Positions 16,647 through 25,838 of a stretch of DNA of 64,000 nt are shown in pieces. The notes under the pieces were generated by a model. It made no database searches. It saw nothing but the letters and a program-made list of their open reading frames with translations, and was not told the DNA's origin. The position numbers and the translations under genes were made by a program. Numbering within the stretch: position 1 is the stretch's first letter; each line of letters opens with the position of its first letter. Source of the DNA: Woeseia oceani (GTDB lineage Bacteria; Pseudomonadota; Gammaproteobacteria; Steroidobacterales; Woeseiaceae); NCBI RefSeq assembly GCF_001677435.1, contig NZ_CP016268.1, positions 1,291,001-1,355,000 of the forward strand, given 5' to 3'.

Positions 16647-19490
16647 TTATTCGATGCTGAATGACATCCGTACCGCGACGCGTTTTGGTACCGCGCGGCC
16701 GTTTTCGATGACTGGTTCGAAGCGCCATTGTTCGACAGCATCAGCGGCTGCTTCATCAAAAATCGAGCCGGGCGTGGAGTCTATGATCTCAAGGTCGGTA
16801 ACGCTGCCGGTAGTGGTTACGGTAAAGCGGACATCAACCCAGCCGGTCACACTTCGGCGCTGTGCGCTGCGTGGGTATTTCGGTGCTACGTAGTTGATTC
16901 GGGTCAGTTGACTCACGGCTACCGGTTCCGGGTTGCCGGTAGCCGCCGTCGCTTGTGGCTTTTGATTCGCAGTGCGGGAGACCGCGCTGCCGTTAATGGC
17001 GGGGGCCGTTGAATCGCTGCCGTCTGTTGCGGCCGGCGCTGACGGTTGCGGCGTGCCGGAAGGCGTTGAAGTGATTTCATTCGCCCCGTCACTCGCCGGA
17101 CCTGCGGAGCTCAGCGTTGCAGAACTTGCTGCCCTGCGGCGCAATTCTGCGGCTCGTTGGGCTTCTTCTTCAATAGCCGCGGCTTGTCGGGCGGCTTCGG
17201 CCTGCCGCTCTGCTTCCGCTTGCTGGCTGATCGCGTTTTGCAGTGCTGCTTCCGAAGCTTGCAGTTCTTCGCTGTTCGGGGCGAGAGCCCGGGCGTCATT
17301 CAGGTACGTTTCCGCAATATCCAGAGCGCCAGTGTCTATCGCCGCACGCGCTTTCAAAACCAGTTTGCTCGCAACCACCAGCAAGCCTTGTTGTGCAGTT
17401 GCATTGTCCGGATCGTTAGACAGCGCGAGCTCGTAGAAGTACCGGGCATTGTCATTGGATGGCGCAGTCAATAGATCGTTCGCGAGACGCTGAGCCGCTA
17501 GCTCCAGCGTGTCTTCAACGCGCGCCGCACTGCGCGCTGCGGCAAGGTCGTTTGCCAGTTGCTGGATCTGAGTGACGTCAGCCCCGGGCAGTGTTTCCGC
17601 ACGTGCCAGGTGCCGGCTGGCGTCTTCGAATCGTGCCTCGCGGATCGCCTCACGCGCATTGTCCAGGGTGATGCGCAATTGTGTTTGCGCCAGTTGCGCC
17701 TGCAAAAAGGCCAGCCGCGAGTTGTCCGGGCTGGCGAGTGCAATCATTGCCAGTGCGTTTTCGGCGTCGGCAACCCGGTTTTCAAGCAGGGCCGTTTCGG
17801 CCATGCCGATTACCTGCTCGACCAGCTGGGCGAGTTCGTCACTAACCATCGCATTGTTGGGTGCTGCCGCGCGTGCGGCGACGTACCACTCAAGCGCATT
17901 GTCACCGGCCGGGGCGAGAACCCGTCCCGAGTCGCGCGCAAATCGTGCGTTGTCCAGCAATGCGACGTATTCCGGTGTCGGCGCGACTTGGGGCTGACTG
18001 GCCGGAAGCTGTTCGGCTTGAACGGGCTCCGCGATGGCGGCAGGCAGGTCCGATTCCGTCACTGAAGGTACTGCCGCTTTGACGGGCGGCTCAACGACTG
18101 TGGTCGGTGCGTCGTCAGTAGCGGCAAAGAACCAACCGGCAATGCCGATCAGGGCAACGACAACCGTGGCCGCGACAATGGGTACGAACCGCCGGCTCCT
18201 GCTTCTCGCTTTGGACTTGGCGCGACCGATTGTCGCTGTCATCTCGGCGACCGTTGCTTTGAGGCTGCCGGTCTCAGTCAGGGCCCGTTCGACGTCCGCG
18301 AACATTGCCTCGTCAGCTACGTGGTCTTCACCCGTCGCCGGAGTTTCTGCGGCAACGGGTACTTCGGGCGTGGCAGCTACTGTTGCCGCCGCTGGCGGCG
18401 CCGTTGGCTTTGTGGCAGCCGGCGCGGACGTCAATGGCGGTGTCGTTGGACGTGCGGGTGGTGCCGCTTTGTTGCCGGCGGCTGCTGGCGCTGCTGCACC
18501 TTTGGCGGCGGCGCTCTTGAAGGCAGCGTCCGCCGCTTCCAGGTGGTGCTTAACGGATGCTTCTACAGCAAGGCGGGCCCGACCCGGTGACACTGGTTTC
18601 AACAGGAATCGATAGACCTGGCCACGGTTGATCAGGTCCATCAGCATTTCACCGTCATCGCGACGGCCGGCGACGATGGCGACGAGTCGTGGCTGACTGA
18701 GCCGAAGCTTTTGCGTAAGAAGTTCGATCTTGCCGCCGGTGATGGCGGCATCTGTAACCAGTACGCCTATGGGGTGCGCTGCCAGGGCATCCAGCGCTTG
18801 TTGGGCTGTGGCGGCATGGTGCACTTTGTGCAGGCCGCTTGAAGACTCACGTATCGTATCGAGAAATTCGGAATCCTTGGTGAGAACCAGAACATCAACA
18901 TTGCGGCCCCGGGATTGCGGATTGAGTTGAATCTTCTCCGGCTTCAGCGCCGGCATGCGCCCGGTGCCATCGCTGATGATCGTCGTGCCGTTCTCGGCGG
19001 TTTCCATGACGATATGCTCGCCTTCGGGTTCCATAGAGGAAACATCCAGCTTCGCCGAAACATCGACATTGGCGGCTGTGTCATTCGCCGATTTCGCAAG
19101 GGTGAGCATGCGTACCCGGCGAGTTGCGTTCTCGACTACCTTGAGCAGCGCATCGGGTTCCACAGCGCCGCGTACGATCTGGAACACTTCCTGGTCGCCG
19201 ACCAATGCTTCCAGGCCATCAGCGTTATCGCTGCCGGCGAGCAGAATGCCCACGGTATCCGGCGAGCGTTTCTTGGCCTCGCGTAATGCTTCGAGCCCGC
19301 TCATGCCGGGCAGGTCCTGCGCGGAGACGATGATATGGATGGGCGTCTCGCCCAACGTGGTCAGGGCCTCGGAGCCGCTGGTGGCGAAATGCACGGAGTA
19401 ACGGTCATTGAAGCCAGCGCCGAGTGTGTCCAGTGTTCCTTGTTCACTGTGCAGCAACAGCACCTGTGTTCTGAATTGCTCCAACGCCAC
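16647..19490 (-). CDS. Receiver-receiver-transmembrane-helical repeat-TonB fusion protein
   Basis: This 947-residue protein has an unusual order of domains. Residues about 8-125 and 198-320 are receiver-like. The first has Ala57 where the phosphorylated aspartate should be and no Lys-Pro near its end; the second keeps Asp247 and Lys298-Pro299 (QVYRFLLKPV). Residues about 321-390 are an Ala/Pro linker. A hydrophobic helix at 435-457 is preceded by a basic stretch, placing the receivers in the cytoplasm. A helical, TPR-like periplasmic part follows (about 490-760), then a charged coiled coil and a low-complexity Ser/Thr/Ala region. Residues about 860-947 form the TonB C-terminal domain (YPRSAQRRSVTGWVDVRF, AVEQWRFEPV). 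It could couple an inner-membrane signal to an outer-membrane receptor. No exbB or exbD lies nearby. The function is unknown. Confidence 0.85.
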   Translation of the reverse strand: MALEQFRTQVLLLHSEQGTLDTLGAGFNDRYSVHFATSGSEALTTLGETPIHIIVSAQDLPGMSGLEALREAKKRSPDTVGILLAGSDNADGLEALVGDQEVFQIVRGAVEPDALLKVVENATRRVRMLTLAKSANDTAANVDVSAKLDVSSMEPEGEHIVMETAENGTTIISDGTGRMPALKPEKIQLNPQSRGRNVDVLVLTKDSEFLDTIRESSSGLHKVHHAATAQQALDALAAHPIGVLVTDAAITGGKIELLTQKLRLSQPRLVAIVAGRRDDGEMLMDLINRGQVYRFLLKPVSPGRARLAVEASVKHHLEAADAAFKSAAAKGAAAPAAAGNKAAPPARPTTPPLTSAPAATKPTAPPAAATVAATPEVPVAAETPATGEDHVADEAMFADVERALTETGSLKATVAEMTATIGRAKSKARSRSRRFVPIVAATVVVALIGIAGWFFAATDDAPTTVVEPPVKAAVPSVTESDLPAAIAEPVQAEQLPASQPQVAPTPEYVALLDNARFARDSGRVLAPAGDNALEWYVAARAAAPNNAMVSDELAQLVEQVIGMAETALLENRVADAENALAMIALASPDNSRLAFLQAQLAQTQLRITLDNAREAIREARFEDASRHLARAETLPGADVTQIQQLANDLAAARSAARVEDTLELAAQRLANDLLTAPSNDNARYFYELALSNDPDNATAQQGLLVVASKLVLKARAAIDTGALDIAETYLNDARALAPNSEELQASEAALQNAISQQAEAERQAEAARQAAAIEEEAQRAAELRRRAASSATLSSAGPASDGANEITSTPSGTPQPSAPAATDGSDSTAPAINGSAVSRTANQKPQATAATGNPEPVAVSQLTRINYVAPKYPRSAQRRSVTGWVDVRFTVTTTGSVTDLEIIDSTPGSIFDEAAADAVEQWRFEPVIENGRAVPKRVAVRMSFSIE

Positions 19491-19707
19491 GACAGACCTC
19501 CGGGGGAGTTATGTTTAATGAGGAAACGTCTGTTTCCGAGCGTTGAGTATAGCCACGGGAATCGCAGTAATTGCGACATGGCGCGGTCGGAGTACTGAAT
19601 TTGTGACACGCAGCACAATGCCACAGTAGCCAGTTCACATTTCCTGGCGCGCGGGGGTTGACAGCGATACCGAGGCCGCCGCTGGCGGTGGGCATTGCGT
19701 CATGCAG

Positions 19708-19740
19708 CCACTGGCCGCCGGAGAGCCCGGCGGCCAGTGG
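19708..19740 (-). terminator. Strong hairpin after thrS
   Basis: A perfect 14-bp stem (CCACTGGCCGCCGG with its complement) and a 5-nt loop begin 7 nt beyond the thrS stop codon on the minus strand. No T tract follows. It probably ends or protects the thrS message and separates it from the receiver-TonB gene. Confidence 0.65.
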
Positions 19741-19746
19741 TGTGTG

Positions 19747-21669
19747 TCAGGCTGCGCGGCCTCTGCTGGCAATTTCGGCCAGCAGCGTCTCGATCGCGTC
19801 GTCCAGGCTGGCCACTTTCTGGTGCTTCGAGCCCAATCGGCGTACGGCAACGGTTTGTTCCTCGACTTCGCGCTGACCAACCGCCAGCAGGACCGGCGTC
19901 TTGGTGACGCTGTGTTCGCGGACTTTGTAGGAGATTTTTTCGTTGCGGAGATCTGCCTCGGCACTGATGCCTGCCGCGCGCAGACGTTTGACCACGTCAC
20001 TGGCATAGTCATCCGCGTCAGAGGTAATGGTAAGAACCTTGACCTGGGTCGGCGCCAGCCACAAAGGCAGATTCCCTGCGTAGTGTTCAATCAGAATGCC
20101 AATGAAACGCTCCAGCGAGCCAAAGATGGCTCGATGCAACATGACGGGTGTGTGTTTCTGGCCGTCTTCGCCGATGTACGTCGCCGACAGTCGCGATGGC
20201 ATGTTGAGGTCAACTTGCAGTGTGCCACACTGCCAATCACGGCCAATGGCATCGCGCAGTACGAATTCCAGTTTGGGGCCATAGAATGCGCCTTCGCCCG
20301 GGTTGTAACTGTACTCAAGTCCAGACTGTTCCAGTGCCTTCTTCAATGCGTTCTCGGCCGCATCCCAGACCTTGTCTTCGCCCACACGGACTTCCGGCCG
20401 GTCAGCAAATTTCACGATGACATTGTCGAAACCAAGATCAGCATAGATGCCGAGTATCAGCTCACAGACAGCAACCGACTCTTCGGTGATCTGCTCAGTG
20501 GTGCAGAATATGTGAGCGTCATCCTGAGTGAATGCACGTACACGCATCATGCCGTGCAGGGCGCCCGACGGTTCGTAACGATGCACCTTGCCGAACTCGG
20601 CAAGCCGGTACGGCAGGTCGCGGTAACTGGTTATGCCTTGCTTGAAGACCTGTACATGCCCGGGGCAGTTCATTGGCTTGATGGCGTAATTGCGCCCGTC
20701 TTCGGTTTCGCTCGTGTACATATGCTCGCCGAACGTTTCCCAATGTCCCGAGGTTTCCCACAGACTGCGATCCATCAGTTCCGGCGTGTTGATCTCTTCA
20801 TAGCCTGCCGCTGTTTGTCGTTGTCGCATGAACTCGATCAGGTTCTGAAACAGGCGCCAGCCCTTCGGGTGCCAGAATACCGCGCCAGGTGCTTCTTCCT
20901 GGAAGTGGAACAGATCCATGATCTTGCCGAGCCGGCGGTGATCGCGTTTTTCGGCTTCTTCCAGCTGCGTCAGGTAAACGCGCAACTGTTTCGGGTCGGC
21001 CCAGGCCGTGCCGTAAATCCGTTGCAACATTGCGTTCTTTGCGTCGCCGCGCCAATAAGCACCCGATACGCGCAGCAGTCGGAATGCTTTGCCCAGCCGC
21101 CCGGTTGACGGCAGGTGAGGGCCGCGGCACAGATCGACAAACTCACCTTGTCGATAGAGCGTCAGTGTGTCGCCGGCCGGAATATCTTCGATGATCTGTG
21201 CTTTGTATTCTTCACCCAGTTGCCGGAAAAAGGCCACCGCGTCGTCGCGCGTCCATACTTCGCGTTCGATTTTCTCGTCGCGCTTTACGATTTCGTGCAT
21301 ACGGGCCTCGATGATTTCGAGGTCCTCTGTGGTGAACGGTTCGTCACGGGCAAAGTCGTAGTAAAAGCCGTTCTCGATAGCCGGGCCGATGGTGACCTGG
21401 GTGTCGGGCCAAAGTTCTTTGACCGCTTCCGCCAAAACATGGGCGGCATCGTGACGCAGCAGCTCCAGGCCGTCTTCGCTCTCGCGAGTGACTATTTCAA
21501 CCTTCGCGTCCGAGTCGAGCTCACGATTGAGATCGCGGAGTTCGCCGTTGACCCGGATCGCCACGGCATCGCGTGCCAGGTTGCGGGAGATTGAGGACGC
21601 GATATCGACGCCGTTCACCGGAGTCGGGTATTCACGCCGGGAGCCGTCGGGCAATTCAATAGTGAGCAT
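19747..21669 (-). CDS. thrS: Threonyl-tRNA synthetase
   Basis: This cytoplasmic class II synthetase charges tRNA-Thr. The 640-residue protein is full length: TGS domain (about 1-62), the editing domain with [16 protein letters not shown] (about 65-225), the class II catalytic core with the zinc ligand Cys in [12 protein letters not shown], motif 2 around [17 protein letters not shown], and the anticodon-binding domain from about 540. ATG 21669 gives the usual N terminus [10 protein letters not shown] minus-strand TACAAT (21709-21714) is a likely -10 box. In many gammaproteobacteria thrS leads into infC-rpmI-rplT; here it stands alone and ends in a hairpin. Confidence 0.97.
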   Translation of the reverse strand: MLTIELPDGSRREYPTPVNGVDIASSISRNLARDAVAIRVNGELRDLNRELDSDAKVEIVTRESEDGLELLRHDAAHVLAEAVKELWPDTQVTIGPAIENGFYYDFARDEPFTTEDLEIIEARMHEIVKRDEKIEREVWTRDDAVAFFRQLGEEYKAQIIEDIPAGDTLTLYRQGEFVDLCRGPHLPSTGRLGKAFRLLRVSGAYWRGDAKNAMLQRIYGTAWADPKQLRVYLTQLEEAEKRDHRRLGKIMDLFHFQEEAPGAVFWHPKGWRLFQNLIEFMRQRQTAAGYEEINTPELMDRSLWETSGHWETFGEHMYTSETEDGRNYAIKPMNCPGHVQVFKQGITSYRDLPYRLAEFGKVHRYEPSGALHGMMRVRAFTQDDAHIFCTTEQITEESVAVCELILGIYADLGFDNVIVKFADRPEVRVGEDKVWDAAENALKKALEQSGLEYSYNPGEGAFYGPKLEFVLRDAIGRDWQCGTLQVDLNMPSRLSATYIGEDGQKHTPVMLHRAIFGSLERFIGILIEHYAGNLPLWLAPTQVKVLTITSDADDYASDVVKRLRAAGISAEADLRNEKISYKVREHSVTKTPVLLAVGQREVEEQTVAVRRLGSKHQKVASLDDAIETLLAEIASRGRAA

Positions 21670-21708
21670 CGGTGGGGCCTGTCGTTCGCGCGGAATTCAA
21701 AGCGGGCT

Positions 21709-21737
21709 ATTGTACCCGAATCGTCGGGGCTGGCTAA
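21709..21737 (-). promoter_or_regulatory. Candidate thrS promoter
   Basis: On the minus strand TTAGCC (21732-21737) and TACAAT (21709-21714) are separated by 17 nt, followed by a GC-rich discriminator. The -35 match is weak and the -10 match is good. The site lies about 40 nt before the thrS start. Confidence 0.4.
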
Positions 21738-21759
21738 TCCAGAAGCCGCTTCGTTCAGG

Positions 21760-21765
21760 TACAAT
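21760..21765 (+). promoter_or_regulatory. Candidate zur -10 box
   Basis: TACAAT lies 29 nt before the zur ATG within GTACAATCCCG, an 11-mer that occurs again before glnS (22333-22343). No clear -35 box is seen at 17 nt. A GC-rich discriminator just after a -10 box is typical of stringently controlled promoters, but that reading is inference. Confidence 0.35.
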
Positions 21766-21793
21766 CCCGCAATCCTGTTGCTCGGACCCGCCA

Positions 21794-22282
21794 ATGAGTA
21801 TGCCGCGAATTCCACCGCCGCCGCACGACCATGAAGACTGCGTATCGGGCGCCATCGATACAGCGGAGGCGCTGTGCCGTGAGCGTGGGCTGCGATTTAC
21901 CGCCACTCGCCGCCAGGTTCTTGAGCTGGTGTGGGCCAGCCACAAGCCCATCGGTGCCTACGACATCCTCGATGCGCTTAACCAGAGTGGCAAAAAGGCA
22001 GCGCCACCGACTGTCTATCGGGCGCTGGAGTTCTTGATTGAAGCGGACCTTGTCCACCGCCTGGACTCGCTGAATGCGTTTGTAGGCTGCCCTGATCCGT
22101 CGAGTTCGCATACCGGCCAGTTCCTGATTTGCCGTAGCTGCCGCTCGGTCGCTGAGCTTGATGATGAGGACATCAATCGGCTGGTCCAGCAGAAGGCAGG
22201 CGACCTCGGCTTTTCCGCTGTGCACCAAATGCTCGAGATTCAGGGCCTTTGTCGCCAGTGCAGGAGTGCCGGCCACAACTGA
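21794..22282 (+). CDS. zur: Zinc uptake regulator Zur (Fur family)
   Basis: Zur represses zinc acquisition genes when loaded with zinc. The 162-residue protein has the Fur-type winged helix (about 25-95), with PPTVYRALEFLIEADLVHRL as the recognition segment, followed by SLNAFVGC, a Zur rather than Fur hallmark. The structural zinc CxxC pairs are CRSC and CRQC near residues 121 and 156. ATG 21794 is the natural start; the frame continues far upstream without meaning. The N-terminal PPPPHDHEDC stretch is unusually proline- and histidine-rich. It is divergent from thrS and 91 bp upstream of glnS. No znuABC genes lie in the window. Confidence 0.87.
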   Translation: MSMPRIPPPPHDHEDCVSGAIDTAEALCRERGLRFTATRRQVLELVWASHKPIGAYDILDALNQSGKKAAPPTVYRALEFLIEADLVHRLDSLNAFVGCPDPSSSHTGQFLICRSCRSVAELDDEDINRLVQQKAGDLGFSAVHQMLEIQGLCRQCRSAGHN

Positions 22283-22333
22283 GTGGGGCGGCCGTTCGCC
22301 GCAGAATAGTCCCGACTGAACAGTTGATTGACG

Positions 22334-22339
22334 TACAAT
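22334..22339 (+). promoter_or_regulatory. Candidate glnS -10 box
   Basis: TACAAT lies 35 nt before the glnS ATG inside GTACAATCCCG, the same 11-mer found before zur. TTGATTGACG just upstream is too close to be a standard -35 box. Confidence 0.35.
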
Positions 22340-22373
22340 CCCGTGCTTTATGCTCGCAACCCAATAGATTCCC

Positions 22374-24056
22374 ATGACCAGCGAAACGCCAAAAGATTTC
22401 ATCCGGCAAATCATTGCCAACGATCAAGCCAGTGGTAAACACGGTGGCAAGGTCGTAACCCGGTTTCCTCCGGAGCCCAACGGCTTCTTGCATATAGGGC
22501 ATGCCAAGTCCATTTGCCTGAATTTCGGTGTCGCCGCGGAGAACGGTGGTTCAACGTTCCTGCGTTTTGACGATACCAACCCGGGCAAGGAACGCGAAGA
22601 ATACGTGCAAGCGATTATGGACGACGTACGTTGGCTGGGTTTCGACTGGGGTGAGAATCTGTCGCACGCGTCGGATCACTTCGAGCGTTTGTACGAAGTG
22701 GCCGAGTCGCTGATTCGCAGTGGCGACGCTTACGTCGACAGTCTTTCCGCCGATGAAATCCGCGAATACCGCGGTACGCTGAAATCGCCGGGCAAAGACA
22801 GCCCGCACCGCAGCCGCGGTGTCGAAGAAAACCTGGACCTCTTCCGCCGCATGCGGGCCGGAGAATTCGCCGACGGTGAGCACGTGTTGCGCGCCAAAAT
22901 TGACATGGCTTCGCCGAACATCAACCTGCGCGATCCGACCCTGTACCGAATCCGGCATCTGAACCATCAGCGTACCGGCGATCAGTGGTGCATCTACCCA
23001 ATGTACGATTTCGCGCATGGCCTGTCCGACGCTTTTGAAGGTATCACTCACTCGCTGTGCACACTCGAGTTCGAAGATCACCGGCCGCTGTACGACTGGC
23101 TTCTTGATAAACTTGCGCCGGAACGTCGGCCGCAACAAATCGAGTTCTCGCGCCTCAATCTCGCGTATGCACTGACCAGTAAACGCAAACTCAATCAGCT
23201 GGTTGAAGATAATATTGTGTCCGGCTGGAATGACCCGCGAGTAGCGAGCCTTGCCGGGATGCGCCGGCGTGGCTATCCGCCAGCCGCCGTCCGCGATTTT
23301 ATCAAGCGCGTCGGTGTCACCAAGAAAGAAAACCTGATCGAGATGGCGTTGCTCGAGAACAGCATTCGCGAACAGTTGGGTGAGGAAGCTGAACGACGCA
23401 TGGCCGTAATGAAACCGTTAAAACTGGTGTTGACCAATTACGCGGAAGGTCGGGTTGAAAATCTCGAAGCGATGAACCACCCGAACCGCCCGGAACTCGG
23501 GACTCGCACGGTACCGTTCGGTCGCGAAATCTATATTGAGCAGGATGACTTCATGGAAGATGCGCCGCGCAAATTCTTCCGGTTGAAGCCCGGTGGCGAG
23601 GTGCGGTTGCGTTCGGCGTATATCATCCGTTGCGACGACGTCATCAAGGACTCAAGTGGCAATGTGGTGGAATTGCATTGTACGTACGACGAAGACACGC
23701 GCAGTGGCACCGGCAGCAGCGATCGAAAGGTCAAGGGAACCATACACTGGGTATCGGCGCAGCATGCCGTTACTGCGGAGGTCCGGCTCTATGACCGCTT
23801 GTTTACGGTGGCGGAGCCTGGCAGTGCGGAAGACTTGCACGCAGTGCTGAACCCGACGTCACTGGAAGTCGTTAGTGCGAAGCTGGAACCGTCGCTGGCA
23901 GACGTTCCTGGCGGGTCATCGTTTCAGTTTGAACGGTTAGGTTATTTCTGTCCGGACAGTGTTGATCACTCAGCCACAGCGCCGGTCTTTAATCGCATCG
24001 TCACCTTGCGCGACGGTTGGGCAAAGCTGGAAAAGCAGGCGTTGGCGGGTCAGTAA
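22374..24056 (+). CDS. glnS: Glutaminyl-tRNA synthetase
   Basis: This class I synthetase charges tRNA-Gln directly. The 560-residue protein is full length. [20 protein letters not shown] carries the HIGH motif near residue 40, and [12 protein letters not shown] carries the MSK-like motif (here TSKRK) near residue 270. The C-terminal two beta-barrel anticodon domains begin around residue 340. The N terminus [17 protein letters not shown] matches the bacterial GlnS group, which was acquired from eukaryotes. Having GlnS implies that Gln-tRNA is made directly rather than by GatCAB amidation. It stands alone on the + strand after zur. Confidence 0.97.
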   Translation: MTSETPKDFIRQIIANDQASGKHGGKVVTRFPPEPNGFLHIGHAKSICLNFGVAAENGGSTFLRFDDTNPGKEREEYVQAIMDDVRWLGFDWGENLSHASDHFERLYEVAESLIRSGDAYVDSLSADEIREYRGTLKSPGKDSPHRSRGVEENLDLFRRMRAGEFADGEHVLRAKIDMASPNINLRDPTLYRIRHLNHQRTGDQWCIYPMYDFAHGLSDAFEGITHSLCTLEFEDHRPLYDWLLDKLAPERRPQQIEFSRLNLAYALTSKRKLNQLVEDNIVSGWNDPRVASLAGMRRRGYPPAAVRDFIKRVGVTKKENLIEMALLENSIREQLGEEAERRMAVMKPLKLVLTNYAEGRVENLEAMNHPNRPELGTRTVPFGREIYIEQDDFMEDAPRKFFRLKPGGEVRLRSAYIIRCDDVIKDSSGNVVELHCTYDEDTRSGTGSSDRKVKGTIHWVSAQHAVTAEVRLYDRLFTVAEPGSAEDLHAVLNPTSLEVVSAKLEPSLADVPGGSSFQFERLGYFCPDSVDHSATAPVFNRIVTLRDGWAKLEKQALAGQ

Positions 24057-24189
24057 CGGCTCAGCCCAAACTGGCCGTGTCCGCTGGGCGACCGTTGCGA
24101 TTGTGCGTGCCAGTAGTGCGTGCCGATGTGTGTTGCCGCCAGCGTCTGGCCGAGGCAACTGATCGTGAGTCATCGCTGACTGCGATTGC

Positions 24190-24996
24190 TCATCCAGTGC
24201 CAAGATCCGTGATGATCAACGGCGCTCCGCGGTCACTGCCCAGGTGCTCTGCAGCGTTGCCCTCAACCCGCGCGATTTCGACAACGCCAAAAGAATTGAT
24301 GAGCGCAAGGTAGCTGCCGGGTTCTGCGCGGCCGTAGGTGGTTTGCATCGGGAACCGGCGGCCCGATAACTTGACCTCGGGAGACCGGAAGCCGTCAATC
24401 AGCCTGGCATCGACGTTGCTGATGAGGTTGCCGAATGCATCAATGGTAACGATGACGCCGCTGACCCGATTGTGGCTGACTTCAGGCTCATCCAGCCAGC
24501 CCGGTGTCCAGTCCTTCGTTTCGGCGCCCGTATCTTCCGGCAATACGTTTCCTGCCGCGAGTTCAGCGGCAACGGGCGCGAAAATATCTCTGCCGTGGAA
24601 GGTGCTGCTGGGGGCGGGCAGATGCAGTCCCGCAAGGCCTTCCAGATCCAGTTTTCGAATGGAGTTCGCGCGTGGCAGTAACGTGGCAAGCAAGCCGTTG
24701 TCCGGTGCTATGAACAAGTGCCCGTCAATTTCCGCTACAAGAATGTCCCGCTCAGTTCCGACGCCGGGGTCAACAATACCCAGATGTATGCTGCCGCGCG
24801 GGAAATACGGGTAGGCACGGCTGATCCAGAAGCCGGCTTCCGGCGGCCAGTGGGCGGGTATGTCGTGAGTGACATCGATGACGTTGGCGCTCGGGTTCCG
24901 GGTGGCAATGACGCCTTTCATCACACCGACAAACGGGCCTTTGTGACCCAGGTCGGTGGTAATGGTAATTACGCCGGCGGGTCTGAACTGACTCAT
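24190..24996 (-). CDS. DUF62 SAM hydrolase (SAM hydroxide adenosyltransferase family)
   Basis: Members of this family, related to fluorinase and chlorinase, split S-adenosylmethionine with water into adenosine and methionine. The 268-residue protein shows the two-domain family features: TTDLGHKGPFVGVMKGVI near the N terminus with a SAM-contacting aspartate, LGIVDPGVGTERDILVAE, and APDNGLL. The C-terminal domain holds FGNLISNVD. It lacks an obvious halide-site insertion, so hydrolysis is more likely than halogenation. ATG 24996 has GGGAG at a 7-nt spacing. It is on the same strand as the YhhQ gene, whose stop is 53 bp upstream of its start. The biological role of the family is unclear. Confidence 0.85.
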   Translation of the reverse strand: MSQFRPAGVITITTDLGHKGPFVGVMKGVIATRNPSANVIDVTHDIPAHWPPEAGFWISRAYPYFPRGSIHLGIVDPGVGTERDILVAEIDGHLFIAPDNGLLATLLPRANSIRKLDLEGLAGLHLPAPSSTFHGRDIFAPVAAELAAGNVLPEDTGAETKDWTPGWLDEPEVSHNRVSGVIVTIDAFGNLISNVDARLIDGFRSPEVKLSGRRFPMQTTYGRAEPGSYLALINSFGVVEIARVEGNAAEHLGSDRGAPLIITDLGTG

Positions 24997-25049
24997 CACT
25001 GAACTCCCGAAGCCGTTGCGACAACGGCATCATAGCTAACGTCGTCGGG

Positions 25050-25793
25050 TCAGGACAGCGCGGCCTCGCGGCGCCTGAAGCTGGCGCGGGCCCAGTATAT
25101 GAAGGCGGTGTCGATCGCGGCGATACCCATCTTCAGGATGTATTTGGCGGCACCCAGTGCCAGTGCTGTTTGCAGGTCGACGATGCCCCACCAGGCGACG
25201 AGCGAGTAGATGACTGTGTCGATCGCCTGCGAGCTCATCGTCGATAAATTGTTGCGCAGCCAAAGCCAGCGATCGCCAGTGACCTTCTTGATGCGGTGAA
25301 ATGCCCAGACATCGAAACTTTGGCTGACGTAATAGGCGAGTAGTGAGCCGAACACAAATCGCGGTGTGTAATTGACTATCGTGATAAAGGAGTCATGAAT
25401 GCTAAGCGAGAATGCCGCTGATTTCGGGTCGGTCGTAGGCTGGTAGAGCAGCGAGATACTTAGCATCAGCAACACAATCACACTGACGGCAAAGCCCATC
25501 CGTACGGCTTTGTTCGCCTCAGCACGGCCGTAGTTTTCGCTTAGTACGTCGGTGGCGAAAAAGATGCTGGAATAGAAAATGACCCCAAGACTGGTTTGCA
25601 GGCCGAAAATCTCTGTGAGCTTAGGGCCACTGAGGTTTGCAAGAATAATGGCGGTAGCAATGGCTACTTGCAGGCCGGCTTTGCCGAACAGGCGGTAGAG
25701 AATCACCGTGCAGCCGAGATCGACCAGCAATGTCGTCAGCCAGAGCAGTTCCTGCTGCGCAGTGAAGAACCGGACCAGCATTTCGGGGAACAT
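25050..25793 (-). CDS. yhhQ: Queuosine precursor transporter (VUT family, YhhQ-like)
   Basis: YhhQ imports the 7-deazaguanine precursors preQ0 and preQ1. The 247-residue protein has about six membrane helices; LLVDLGCTVILYRLFGKAG, IFFATDVLSENYGRAEA, and SLLAYYVSQSFDVWAFHRIK are typical of the VUT/ECF-related family. The motif STMSSQAIDTVIYSLVAWWG lies near the C terminus. The window also encodes QueA and Tgt (57-59 kb), which use the same precursors. Gene order gives no direct partner here: DUF62 lies downstream and acyl-CoA dehydrogenases upstream on the same strand. Confidence 0.88.
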   Translation of the reverse strand: MFPEMLVRFFTAQQELLWLTTLLVDLGCTVILYRLFGKAGLQVAIATAIILANLSGPKLTEIFGLQTSLGVIFYSSIFFATDVLSENYGRAEANKAVRMGFAVSVIVLLMLSISLLYQPTTDPKSAAFSLSIHDSFITIVNYTPRFVFGSLLAYYVSQSFDVWAFHRIKKVTGDRWLWLRNNLSTMSSQAIDTVIYSLVAWWGIVDLQTALALGAAKYILKMGIAAIDTAFIYWARASFRRREAALS

Positions 25794-25838
25794 CGAAAAT
25801 CAGCCTCGTTTCAGTTCCGGTTCCCGGGCTGGCCAGCG

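Noticed and set aside
19702-21108. A 468-codon open frame on the + strand opposite thrS
   Set aside because: It lies entirely over thrS in antisense, has no recognisable domain, and is the kind of long shadow frame expected in GC-rich coding DNA.
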